Of a stretch of 64,000 bases of DNA, positions 1 through 9,332 are shown piece after piece. Where the stretch lies: the NCBI RefSeq assembly GCF_041261445.1, contig NZ_JBGCCU010000022.1, forward strand, positions 124,001 through 188,000. Reading direction: 5' to 3'. The notes under the pieces were generated by a model. That model worked only from the letters and a program-made list of their open reading frames with translations. It searched no databases and was not told the DNA's origin. The position numbers and the translations under genes were made by a program. This DNA comes from Catenulispora sp. EB89 (lineage in GTDB: Bacteria; Actinomycetota; Actinomycetes; Streptomycetales; Catenulisporaceae). Position 1 is the first letter of the stretch. Each line of letters opens with the position of its first letter.

Positions 1-1
1 G

Positions 2-3000
2 CAGCTGGTGGCGTTGCCGTCGTGTGCTTTGACGACGCCGAAGGTGGCTGCGTGCCGTACGCAGACCTCGGTGAAGTTCGTCAACGACGGCGCGGGCAAG
101 AAGCTGACCGCCACGGTGACGCTGCCGGGCGCCGCGTCGCCTGCGGCTGCTTCGAGTTCGTCGTCCTCTGCGGCGCCGAAGGCGCAGGCGATGGTGCTGG
201 CGGCGACCTCGACGCCGGCGGGCTCGACCGGTTCTTACAGCGCCACGTCGTTGTCGGCCTCGAACAGTTGGGGCGAGGGCGGCGATACGGGGTCGTTCAC
301 CTACTCCTATCCGATCGTCACGCCGCCGTCTCTAAGCGGAGCCGGTCCGAGCGTCGCTTTGTCGTATGACTCCGGCAGTGTGGACGGTAAGACCGCGGTG
401 GAGAACTCGCAGCCGTCGTGGATCGGTGACGGCTGGGACTACGGTCCCGGCTACATTGAGCGGACCTACACACCCTGCGCCAAGGCGATGCCGACAGCCT
501 TCCCGACCTCGGCTGACAACTGTTTCGCCCGGGACAAGAACGGCAATCTGCTGCCGGCTTTGACGATGTCGTTCGGGTCGCATGGTGGGCAGTTGGTGCC
601 TCTTAACTCCTCCAACACCTCGTTCGCGCTGCCGACCGATGACGGTACCCGGGTCGACGTGCTCTACGGTCAGATCAACAACGGCACCCGGACTGGTGAG
701 TTCTACCGTGTGCGTAGCCCTGATGGTTCGGTGGCGTTCTTCGGCGCCATGATTCTGCCGGATTCCAGTGCGATTACCGCGGCGCCGGGGTCGACGGTTC
801 CGGGCAGCAGTGGTTTGACGGACGGTTCCACGTGGATTGAGCCGGTGTTCAACGATGCTGCCTCGTCGGGGTGTCAGGACCCGACGAAGGTGACCAACCC
901 GCAACCGGCTGGTTCGAACTGTATGCAGGCGTGGCGGTGGAACGTCGACTATGTCATCGACGCGCACACGAATGTCACGAGGTACAGCTACATCCCGGAG
1001 ACCAACTACTACGGGTTCGGAACCGCCAAGGCTCCGATGTGGTACGAGCGCGGCGGTGTGCTGAAGGAGATCGACTACGGTTTCCAGCTTGCGGATCTGC
1101 AGGGCGGCGCTACTCCGACGCCGGCTGCGAGCGTGGCGTTCAATACCGCGACCCGCTGCGTGGACCCCAACACTGACGGCGTTTATGCTTCCACCTACGG
1201 TGAGGGCGCGCCTGGTTGTGGCGGCGCGTCGTTCGACACAATCGCCTCGGCCAGCATGGTCGACACCCCGGTGGACTTGAACTGCCCCTCCACCGGAACC
1301 GCCAACAACCAGTGTCAGATCCAGTCGCCGTCGTTCTGGACCTCGCGGCGTCTGGCGTCGATCGTCACCCAGGTCGACGTCAACGGCAACCTGCAGCCGG
1401 TCGACCACTGGGATCTGTTCAACCAGTTCCACACACTGGACACCGCGAACTCGCCGATGTGGCTGGCGGCGATCCGCCGCTGCGCGGCCTCGGCGGTCGG
1501 AAACAACGGCCTGTGCCCGGCGGCGAACGGAACTGCCAACCAGCCGGTGCTGCCGGATGTGCAGTTCATCCCGCAGGTTCTGGCGCAGCGTGTTCCGGGT
1601 GTGACCGGTACGAATGTGCCGGCGAACCTGCCTGCCTACCAGCGTGAGCGGATCGCCGAGATCTTCGATGAACTCGGCGCCACCACCGCCGTCACCTACG
1701 ACGACCCGACGCTGAACCCCTCCACCGGCAAGAGCAACTACGCACCTCTTGGCTGTACCGCCCCGCCGGCGACCACCCCGGACTGGCACAACACCCAGCT
1801 GTGCTACCCAGAGTATTGGACCGCACCGGGGACGAGCGGACCGTTCACGGACTGGTTCCAGAAATATGTGGTCACTGGGATCAGCACCCAGGACAACACG
1901 CATGCGCAGAACGCACCGGCGGCGGTGACCACTGCCACCTACGTCTATGGCAGCAGCTCCAGCAGCATCTACAACACCCCCACCGCCAACGGTGCCGGCG
2001 TGGCGTGGCACTCGAATGACTCGGAGCTGCTGACCGACCCCAACTCCCGCACCTACGACCAGTACCGCGGCTTCGCAGTCGTGACTGTCACCACCGGCTC
2101 CTCCACAGACGCCCCCGGACATCCCCAGGCGCAATCCATTACTACCTATCTGCGGGGTATGGACCAGGACCCTGACAAGGCTGCAGCCGCCGCGGGGTCG
2201 TGTACGTCGGGAACTCTGACGGTGGTGAAGGACTGCACCCCGTTCAACTTCACCGACGACCTGTCCGGCGTGGCCACCCGCGACGACAACGCGCTGGCCG
2301 GGACCGTCTTCGAGACCCAGACGGTCGACACCGTCGGGAAGAACGTGTACTCCACGGTCGCGACAGTGCCGTGGATGTCGACGCCAGTCGCGCAGCACAC
2401 CCGCGTCAGCCCGCTGCCGACGCTGCGTTCGTTCCAACTCGGCACAGCCCGGTCGATCACCCAGATGCCGTTGGCAGCCGGCGGCAACCAGGTCACCGAG
2501 AACCGGTACTGGCACGAGCAGTCGCTCGGCGGCGCCGTCATTGCCTCGGACACCCTGCCGGCGAACGACGCTGATGGCAGCGCCGAGGTGTGCACCACCA
2601 CCGGATACGCGGCACCTGACCCGAGCAAATCGTGGATGACCAGTTACACCAACCGGACCACCACCACATCCGCTCCGTGCGCTTACGCCTCGCCGGTGTA
2701 TTCCGGTGAGCCGCCGGCGGCACAGGCCACCGGCGCGGTGCTGTCCGCTACTCGTTCCTACTACGATAATGGCGGCACCTGGCCGACGACCGTGGTCAAC
2801 GGCAATGTGACGCGGACCGACGCACAGGTGGACAACGCGCCGACCTGGCAGAAGCGCTCCACCAACGGATTCGACGGCTACGGGCGTACGGCGTGGACAA
2901 CCGATGCAGCCGGGTCGAAGACGACTACCTCGTACAACCCGTCCACCGGTGCGTTGCCGACTGATGTGACGGTCACATCCCCGGCGCCGTTGGCCGGTGG

Positions 3001-6000
3001 TGCCGGTTGGGTGACCAAGACGCTCTTCGATCCCACACGTTCGTTGCCGTTGTCGGTGACCGACCCGAACGGCCGCGTCACCAACGTTTCCTACGACGCT
3101 TTGGGTCGCACCTCGGCGGTGTGGTTGCCGGGTCGGCCGTACACCCCGGGCGGTAGCAGCAACCCGTTGCCGAACAGCCGGTTCTCTTACACGGTCAACG
3201 GCATGCCTGCCGGTGTCACCACGGCCACGGCCTCGGCCACGGTGGCGCCGTCAGTGGTGGAGACCGACAGCTTGTTGGAGGACGGCGCTTACGGGGTGTC
3301 GACCACGTTGCTGGACTCGCTGGGCCGGACCCGGCAGACCCAGGCGACGCCGCCGTCGGATGACCACGGCCGGGTCGTCACCGACACCACCTACGACAGT
3401 GTCGGACGCGTTGAGGCGGTCTCAGGGCCCTACTACGACTCCACGACCAGCCCGTCGGGTTCGATGTGGATCCCGGCCAGCCAGTCGGCGATCCCCAGCC
3501 AGACTCAGACCTGGTACGACGGCCTGGGGCGCACCACCGACTCCATTGTCGTTGCTTCCGGGGCTGAGTTGTGGCGCACTCACACCGACTACCACGGCGC
3601 CGACCGCGTCGACGTGACACCGCCCGCCGGGGGTGCACGGACCTCCACCCTCACCAACAGCCGCGGCAAGACCATCGCGCTGTACACGTACCACGCCGGT
3701 GCGGCATTCGGCGCGACTGACCTGGTCGATGCCGACGCGCTGAACTACAAGTACGACCCGCTGGGGAACCTGACCGAGGTCGACCAGCGTGCGGACAACT
3801 CCGGTGACGTCAACAAGTGGACGTTCGGGTACGACATGCTCGGCCGGAAGACCAGCGCCGGTGACCCGGACGCTGGGAACTCCACCTACGGCTATGACCT
3901 GGACGGCAACCTGCAGACGACCACCAGCGCCGTCGGCAGCGCGGTGCAGAAGTCGTTGTTCTATACCTACGACCTGCAGAACCGCCGCACCGCCGAATAC
4001 GCCGGCACCTCCACGTCTGGCACCGAGCAAGCCTCCTGGTCCTACGACAAGGTCCCGGCGCTGACCGCTGCACAGTCCCTGGCGAACCCGGGTTCTGACA
4101 CGCTCGGCAACGTGGGTCGGGCTGCTGGCTCGATCCGCTATAGCTCCAGCGGCCAGAAGTACACCGAGTCGGTCGGCGGTTTCGATGCTTCCGGCAACCC
4201 GCTGAGCAGCAGCGTGGGCATCCCCAACGCTGACGGCAACGGCGCGCTGGCCGGCACCTACACCACCACCAACCACTACACCGCGCTCGGGCAGCTGACC
4301 AGGACCGACCTGCCGACCGGCGGCGATCTGCAGCCGGACACCGTCGGCAACGGCTATGACGTGCACGGTCTGCTGGTCGGGACCACCGACTCCTACGCCG
4401 ACCTGCTCATCGACTCCGCCTACAGCCAGTTCGGCGAGCCGGAGCGCCGGGTGATGGGCGACTACCCCAACCAGATCGTCCAGGACACCATCTACGACCA
4501 GCCCACCCGCCGCGTCACCAACTCCACGGTCTCCCAGTTGGCGTGGACCGCGCCGATCGACACCACCACCTACACCTACGACCCCGCCGGCCACATCACC
4601 GCCGCGGTCGACATCCAAGGCAAGGCAGCCTCCTACAACAGCACTACCGGGATCGCCTCGGCGAATGTGGCTACTGATGCCCAGTGCTACCACTACGACT
4701 ACTCCGGACGTCTGGACGCGGCCTGGTCCGACACCGGCGCGGTCAACACCTCGCTGATCACGGTGGTCAACGGCCAAACCCAAACCACCACCACGCCGCT
4801 GAACGGCACCGACTTCGGCACCGTCAGCTACCCCGGCGGCGCTCCCGGCGGCTCCGGACAAGCCAACACCACCACCGCACCCACCACCGGCGGCCTGGGA
4901 TCGTGCGCCAACATCGCCCCCACTCAGGGCGTGAGCTCTGCCACCTGGCAGATCGGCGGGCCGCAGCCCTACGGACAGGTCTTCAGCTACGACGGATACA
5001 CCGGCAACCGCATCCAGGAGCAGGACTACAACGCCGCCGGTGCGGTCACGAACACCAGCAAGTACAACTACAACGCCCCCGGCGCCAACCAGCCGCACGT
5101 CCTCAACAGCGTCACCCATACCGCCGGCAGCAGCCCCGACCAGTACCAGTACGACGCCGCCGGCAACACCACCAGCCGTGCTGTCGCCGGCCAACCCACC
5201 CAGAACCTGTCCTGGGACGCCGAGAACCGGATGTCCGGCGACACCGACGGCTCCGGCGCCGCCGCCTCCTATCTGTACGACGCCGACGGCAACCAACTCA
5301 TCCGCCGCGACGTCACCACCACAACCCTCTACCTCGGCGCCACCGAGCTGCACCTGGACCTGGGCCACAACACGGTCACCGGTGACCGCTACTTCACCTA
5401 CCCCGGCGCCCCCACCATCGTCGAATCCGGCGGCGCGAGCCCCCACCTGTCCTACGAAGCCGGGAACCTCCAGGGCACCGCCTCCACCACCATCGACGCC
5501 TCACCCACCACCGCCGACCAAGCCGTCACCGCCCGCCGCGCCTACACACCCTTCAACACCCCACGCGGCACCAGCCAACCCAACGTCTTCGGCACCTTCC
5601 TCGACGACCACACCTTCCTCGGCAAAACCACCGACGGCTCGACCGGCCTGGTCGACATGGGAGCCCGCAAATACGACCCCACCACCGGCCGCTTCATCTC
5701 CATCGACCCGATCCTCGAGTCCAACAGCCCGCAAGACATCGGCGGCTACGTCTACGGCAGCAACGACCCCGTCAATTCCACTGACCCGACCGGACTCGAC
5801 CCCGGCGGCATGGACTGCGTCACGCCCGCCGGCGCACCCATCAAGTGCACCGCCGGCGGCGCGCCCGGCACCTCCAATACCGACTGCTGGCCCACCTTGC
5901 AGGGATGCCCCGGATACGTGGCGCCCGCCCCGACGTCGAACAAGACTTCAACAAAGACTTCGACCAAGCACGCATCCGCCGTCGACACCGCGTCGAAGGT

Positions 6001-7207
6001 CCTGGGCCCGGTCCCGGACGGTGACACCCTCGCGGAGTACGACCTCCGCTACCAGCCGGACGGATCAGGCCTGGACAACCAGGCTGAAGCGTTCGCGCAG
6101 TGGTACCTCCAGACACAGTGCGGTGACCCAAACCTCAGCGGCATCGAGTCGGACCAGTGCAAGTACGCGCAGCAGATGGCAAATGCCAACAGGGGCAGCA
6201 GCGGCGGCCTCATAGACGGCCTCCTGGAATCTGCTGCCATCGCATTCGCTGTCGTCGAGACAGCAGAAGCGGTCAGCACATGCACTGGTGAAGAAGGCGA
6301 CCCCGCCGACTGCGCAAATCAGGGAGCCGCTTCCTTCTGCTCGGTCGTCGGCATGGTAGGCGGGGACTGCAGCGCAGCCGGTGCGCCACCGGAAGTGACG
6401 GTCGGTCCGGAATGCAACAGCTTCACCGCATCGACTCCCGTGCTCATGGCCGACGACAAGAGCGAGCCCATCGACGATGTCAAGATCGGGGATGAAGTCG
6501 AGGGCACGGACACGACATCCTGGGCGAAGGGGCCGCACAAGGTAACGGCTCTGATCCGACACTCCGGACCACACAAGATGGTGGACGTCACCCTTGCCGG
6601 CGGCGCGACCATCCAGGCGACAGACCAGCATCCGTTCTGGGACCAGACCACCCACAAGTTCACCTACGCCATCGACCTCCGTCTCGGCGATCTGCTGCGG
6701 ACTCCGGACGGACAGTACGTCCGTGTTCAGGCGACTCGCACGTATGAAGAGAACCTGACCGCGTACAACCTCACCGTCGACGGGGTTCACACGTACTACG
6801 TGGTCGCGGGCGACGCACCAGTCCTCGTCCATAACTCAAGCTGCGTCGTCGACGCGACTGGGTACGCATGGGCGCCTGACCGTGCTGATACATCCGTTCT
6901 CGGACCGGGTCAGGCCTGGAGCCCGAGCCAGGGCACGCCAGTCCTCGGCCGCCAGGCGGACACCGCGATAGGGGGAACGATTCCAGGGTATACACACTTG
7001 GATATCCCAGACTGGGATCCGGAGAAGAACGACGCATGGGTCCAGACGATCATCGATCAGCGAGGTACGGCCTACACCGGTACGTCCACAGAATCCTATT
7101 GGAACAGCGATCGCAATGAGCCGACTGTTTATGCGCGCGAGGTCCAGCAATTTCTGCAAGCCGGATACACTTGGTCTGGAAACTATCTAGTTCCTCCATC
7201 GCCCTGA
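2..7207 (+). CDS. RHS/YD-repeat polymorphic toxin with HINT domain and C-terminal toxin tip (5' end outside window)
   Basis: The reading frame is open at the left edge, so the N-terminus and any secretion signal are missing; residue numbers here count from the GTG at 8. About 1,900 residues carry YD/RHS repeats (many GxxxxYxYDxxGN-like units), which in this family form a cocoon around the toxin. An RHS-core ending (YDPTTGRFIS, DPTGLDP) lies around residues 1888-1930. A HINT autoprocessing domain follows, from Cys2136 (CNSFTASTPV) through the TDQHPFW motif to VLVHN at about 2276. The last ~123 residues, with an IPDWDPEKNDAWVQ motif and an AGYTWSGNYL ending, are the presumed toxin, in a family I recognise from other polymorphic toxins but cannot name. 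The 3' portion is visibly less GC-rich than the repeat region, as is usual for swapped toxin tips. Role in contact-dependent competition is inferred from architecture. Confidence 0.9.
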   Translation, partial: QLVALPSCALTTPKVAACRTQTSVKFVNDGAGKKLTATVTLPGAASPAAASSSSSSAAPKAQAMVLAATSTPAGSTGSYSATSLSASNSWGEGGDTGSFTYSYPIVTPPSLSGAGPSVALSYDSGSVDGKTAVENSQPSWIGDGWDYGPGYIERTYTPCAKAMPTAFPTSADNCFARDKNGNLLPALTMSFGSHGGQLVPLNSSNTSFALPTDDGTRVDVLYGQINNGTRTGEFYRVRSPDGSVAFFGAMILPDSSAITAAPGSTVPGSSGLTDGSTWIEPVFNDAASSGCQDPTKVTNPQPAGSNCMQAWRWNVDYVIDAHTNVTRYSYIPETNYYGFGTAKAPMWYERGGVLKEIDYGFQLADLQGGATPTPAASVAFNTATRCVDPNTDGVYASTYGEGAPGCGGASFDTIASASMVDTPVDLNCPSTGTANNQCQIQSPSFWTSRRLASIVTQVDVNGNLQPVDHWDLFNQFHTLDTANSPMWLAAIRRCAASAVGNNGLCPAANGTANQPVLPDVQFIPQVLAQRVPGVTGTNVPANLPAYQRERIAEIFDELGATTAVTYDDPTLNPSTGKSNYAPLGCTAPPATTPDWHNTQLCYPEYWTAPGTSGPFTDWFQKYVVTGISTQDNTHAQNAPAAVTTATYVYGSSSSSIYNTPTANGAGVAWHSNDSELLTDPNSRTYDQYRGFAVVTVTTGSSTDAPGHPQAQSITTYLRGMDQDPDKAAAAAGSCTSGTLTVVKDCTPFNFTDDLSGVATRDDNALAGTVFETQTVDTVGKNVYSTVATVPWMSTPVAQHTRVSPLPTLRSFQLGTARSITQMPLAAGGNQVTENRYWHEQSLGGAVIASDTLPANDADGSAEVCTTTGYAAPDPSKSWMTSYTNRTTTTSAPCAYASPVYSGEPPAAQATGAVLSATRSYYDNGGTWPTTVVNGNVTRTDAQVDNAPTWQKRSTNGFDGYGRTAWTTDAAGSKTTTSYNPSTGALPTDVTVTSPAPLAGGAGWVTKTLFDPTRSLPLSVTDPNGRVTNVSYDALGRTSAVWLPGRPYTPGGSSNPLPNSRFSYTVNGMPAGVTTATASATVAPSVVETDSLLEDGAYGVSTTLLDSLGRTRQTQATPPSDDHGRVVTDTTYDSVGRVEAVSGPYYDSTTSPSGSMWIPASQSAIPSQTQTWYDGLGRTTDSIVVASGAELWRTHTDYHGADRVDVTPPAGGARTSTLTNSRGKTIALYTYHAGAAFGATDLVDADALNYKYDPLGNLTEVDQRADNSGDVNKWTFGYDMLGRKTSAGDPDAGNSTYGYDLDGNLQTTTSAVGSAVQKSLFYTYDLQNRRTAEYAGTSTSGTEQASWSYDKVPALTAAQSLANPGSDTLGNVGRAAGSIRYSSSGQKYTESVGGFDASGNPLSSSVGIPNADGNGALAGTYTTTNHYTALGQLTRTDLPTGGDLQPDTVGNGYDVHGLLVGTTDSYADLLIDSAYSQFGEPERRVMGDYPNQIVQDTIYDQPTRRVTNSTVSQLAWTAPIDTTTYTYDPAGHITAAVDIQGKAASYNSTTGIASANVATDAQCYHYDYSGRLDAAWSDTGAVNTSLITVVNGQTQTTTTPLNGTDFGTVSYPGGAPGGSGQANTTTAPTTGGLGSCANIAPTQGVSSATWQIGGPQPYGQVFSYDGYTGNRIQEQDYNAAGAVTNTSKYNYNAPGANQPHVLNSVTHTAGSSPDQYQYDAAGNTTSRAVAGQPTQNLSWDAENRMSGDTDGSGAAASYLYDADGNQLIRRDVTTTTLYLGATELHLDLGHNTVTGDRYFTYPGAPTIVESGGASPHLSYEAGNLQGTASTTIDASPTTADQAVTARRAYTPFNTPRGTSQPNVFGTFLDDHTFLGKTTDGSTGLVDMGARKYDPTTGRFISIDPILESNSPQDIGGYVYGSNDPVNSTDPTGLDPGGMDCVTPAGAPIKCTAGGAPGTSNTDCWPTLQGCPGYVAPAPTSNKTSTKTSTKHASAVDTASKVLGPVPDGDTLAEYDLRYQPDGSGLDNQAEAFAQWYLQTQCGDPNLSGIESDQCKYAQQMANANRGSSGGLIDGLLESAAIAFAVVETAEAVSTCTGEEGDPADCANQGAASFCSVVGMVGGDCSAAGAPPEVTVGPECNSFTASTPVLMADDKSEPIDDVKIGDEVEGTDTTSWAKGPHKVTALIRHSGPHKMVDVTLAGGATIQATDQHPFWDQTTHKFTYAIDLRLGDLLRTPDGQYVRVQATRTYEENLTAYNLTVDGVHTYYVVAGDAPVLVHNSSCVVDATGYAWAPDRADTSVLGPGQAWSPSQGTPVLGRQADTAIGGTIPGYTHLDIPDWDPEKNDAWVQTIIDQRGTAYTGTSTESYWNSDRNEPTVYAREVQQFLQAGYTWSGNYLVPPSP

Positions 7208-7234
7208 AACACACAATCGCTACATGGAGAGTGG

Positions 7235-7744
7235 ATGGCCGGCATCACAAGACTGCGCGACCGGGAATTTAACGGCTATCTTCGAAGAAGGATCCCGCAC
7301 TTGCTCGACAATTTGGCTACCTCGGCAGTCGAGGAATACCTCGCAGGAGACGCTACGGTGCGGGAGGCGATCGTCAATGCTGTGGACGCGCGAGTTGCCG
7401 GGGTTTTGAGTGCCTTCGGCCAACGGATGGCTGTTGTCGCGGTGCGCCGGAACTCTTCAGAGCCGCTGACTCTCGGGCTGGTCGCGGCAGGGATCAGTAA
7501 TCCGTTGTTGGAAGATCCGAGAGATAATCTTCGAGTTCTGGCGGCGCTTAACGATGCTGCGGAGCGAGTTGGTCAACAGCTGACAGATGTTCTCCGCCGG
7601 GTTCGAAACGATGTGCCTGACGCCAGCTTTCGTGATTTCATGAGTTTCTGCGAAAGGACGCCGAGGGATAAATCGTTGAGGGCTATGGGAATGGGTGCCG
7701 CCGGTGTCGGCGAGGCGTTCCTCTATGTCTCGCATCCAACGTGA
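7235..7744 (+). CDS. probable immunity protein for the upstream RHS toxin (unknown family)
   Basis: A 169-residue, mostly helical-looking protein with no signal peptide or membrane segment and no family I recognise. It starts 27 bp after the toxin stop. GGAG lies just upstream of the ATG at 7235, which is why I prefer it to the out-of-frame ATG at 7224. In RHS and other polymorphic-toxin loci the small gene directly after the toxin tip is normally its cognate immunity gene, and the modest GC content matches the toxin tip rather than the RHS body. The immunity function is therefore inferred from position and composition only. It could instead be an unrelated small cytoplasmic protein. Confidence 0.65.
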   Translation: MAGITRLRDREFNGYLRRRIPHLLDNLATSAVEEYLAGDATVREAIVNAVDARVAGVLSAFGQRMAVVAVRRNSSEPLTLGLVAAGISNPLLEDPRDNLRVLAALNDAAERVGQQLTDVLRRVRNDVPDASFRDFMSFCERTPRDKSLRAMGMGAAGVGEAFLYVSHPT

Positions 7745-7852
7745 TGGCGGTATCCCGAGCGGTTCTGTGAGGTTGAGAAGCCTCTTCCCGTAAGCCTGGA
7801 CCAGGGGAGTCGCTGATTTTGACCTCGTAGTCCGGGTTGGGGCCAGGGCTGG

Positions 7853-8171
<319 letters not shown>

Positions 8172-8189
8172 CCACTTCCTGACCTGAGG

Positions 8190-9095
8190 CGGAGTTCCTC
8201 CAAATCGATGATGTTGTCCGGCAGTGGGCATTTCGGCGCGGCTTGGCCGAGAGAACGGTGGGGCCTGTGGCCGTTGTAGAAAGCCCCATAGTCCCGTGGC
8301 AACCGAATGAGGTGCGGGATGTTCCAGATGAGCGTGCGATCTGTGAGTTCGGCCCGCTGGTGAACACGGCGTCGAACGCCGCGCAGGACGAGGCATCCCG
8401 GTCGTGTACCAGGAACCGGACCGGTGCGCCCGCATCGTCCAGGTCCATCAGAACGTTCCGGGCCTGCTGGACCACCCACTTCTTGGTCGGGTGCAAGGTG
8501 GCGCCGGGGACCCGCACGCGCCGGGTCGCGTGCTCGATCACCGCCAGCACGTATGCCTTGGATCCGTCCAACAAGTCCACGGCCACGAAATCGCAGGCCA
8601 AGATCGCCTCGGCCTGGGACGCAAAAACGCCGCCCGGCTCGGCCCGGCATCACGACGAGGCGCCGGATTGATCCCGGCCCGCTTCAGGATCTTCCACGCT
8701 GTGGACGGCGCCACCCTGATCCCGAGGCCGGCTGGCTCGCCGTGGATCCTGCGATACCCCCAGGACGGGTTCTCGCGAGCCATTCGAAGAACCAGTGCCT
8801 TGATGTTGCGGTGGGTCCGCGGTCGCCCCGCAGGCCGGGCGGATCGGCGGGCCCAGCTGCGGCGCAGTAGATCACGATGCCGACGGATCAGCGTTTCGGG
8901 TGTGACGATCCACCGGATGCGGCCGATCCGGCCCCTGGGTTTCAGTCCCGCGAGCAGGGCCGGCCAGGCACGGTCGGCGCAGGTGAGCTTGCGAGCGAGC
9001 CGCAGATCCCGGCGCTGCGCGACTGCAAGCTGGTGCCGCAGGATCAGCCTGACCCAAATGAACATACGACTCACCGCGAGGTAGACCAGCTTCAA
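8190..9095 (-). pseudogene. frameshifted IS transposase (integrase core), catalytic Glu region deleted
   Basis: On the minus strand one frame (9095 to about 8640) gives a helix-turn-helix part with RENPSWGYRRIHGEPAGLGIRVAPSTAWKILK split across it; a second frame gives ACDFVAVDLLDGSKAYVLAVIEHATRRVRV and the second-Asp block VHDRDASSCAAFDAVFT; a third gives DRTLIWNIPHLIRLPRDYGAFYNGHRPHRSL in pieces. These are the ordered parts of a common actinobacterial DDE integrase-core transposase. There is a frameshift near 8640. Roughly 35-40 residues between FDAVFT and DRTLIWN, where the third catalytic residue (Glu) belongs, are missing. The N-terminus is also shortened. No terminal inverted repeats were recognised. 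Confidence 0.75.
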
Positions 9096-9129
9096 CGCCG
9101 CAGCCTTGCATCATCCCAGCTCGCAGCGG

Positions 9130-9273
9130 TTATCGGCACTCTCAGCGCCAGGCGTTCGCCGAGGCCGACGCGACGCGACGCGGCGCGCGGCGCTGGCCGA
9201 CGTCTTCGACGGCGCGCTGTCGGACGCGGACGTCCAGGCGCTGGAGGCCGTGTGGGCGATGGGCGAAGCTTGA
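9130..9273 (+). pseudogene. truncated 3' end of a regulator-like gene
   Basis: An open frame with no start runs into TGA at 9271-9273 and ends in RRAALADVFDGALSDADVQ, ALEAVWAMGEA. This looks like the C-terminal helix of a MarR-type regulator: a long amphipathic helix followed by a SDADVQALEAVW-type dimerisation end. Its 5' part is replaced by the transposase debris, so it appears to have been cut by insertion or deletion. The family assignment rests on about 30 residues and is tentative. Confidence 0.3.
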
Positions 9274-9332
9274 GGCGGCGCGCTCGTCGCCGGAGTGATG
9301 CGCTGTTCGGTCGCGACCGCGGCGCCGAACCG

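Noticed and set aside
3422-5446. Long antisense open frame opposite the RHS gene
   Set aside because: Its translation is a Gly/Val/Ala-rich string with no domains, and it mirrors the codon bias of the RHS coding strand.
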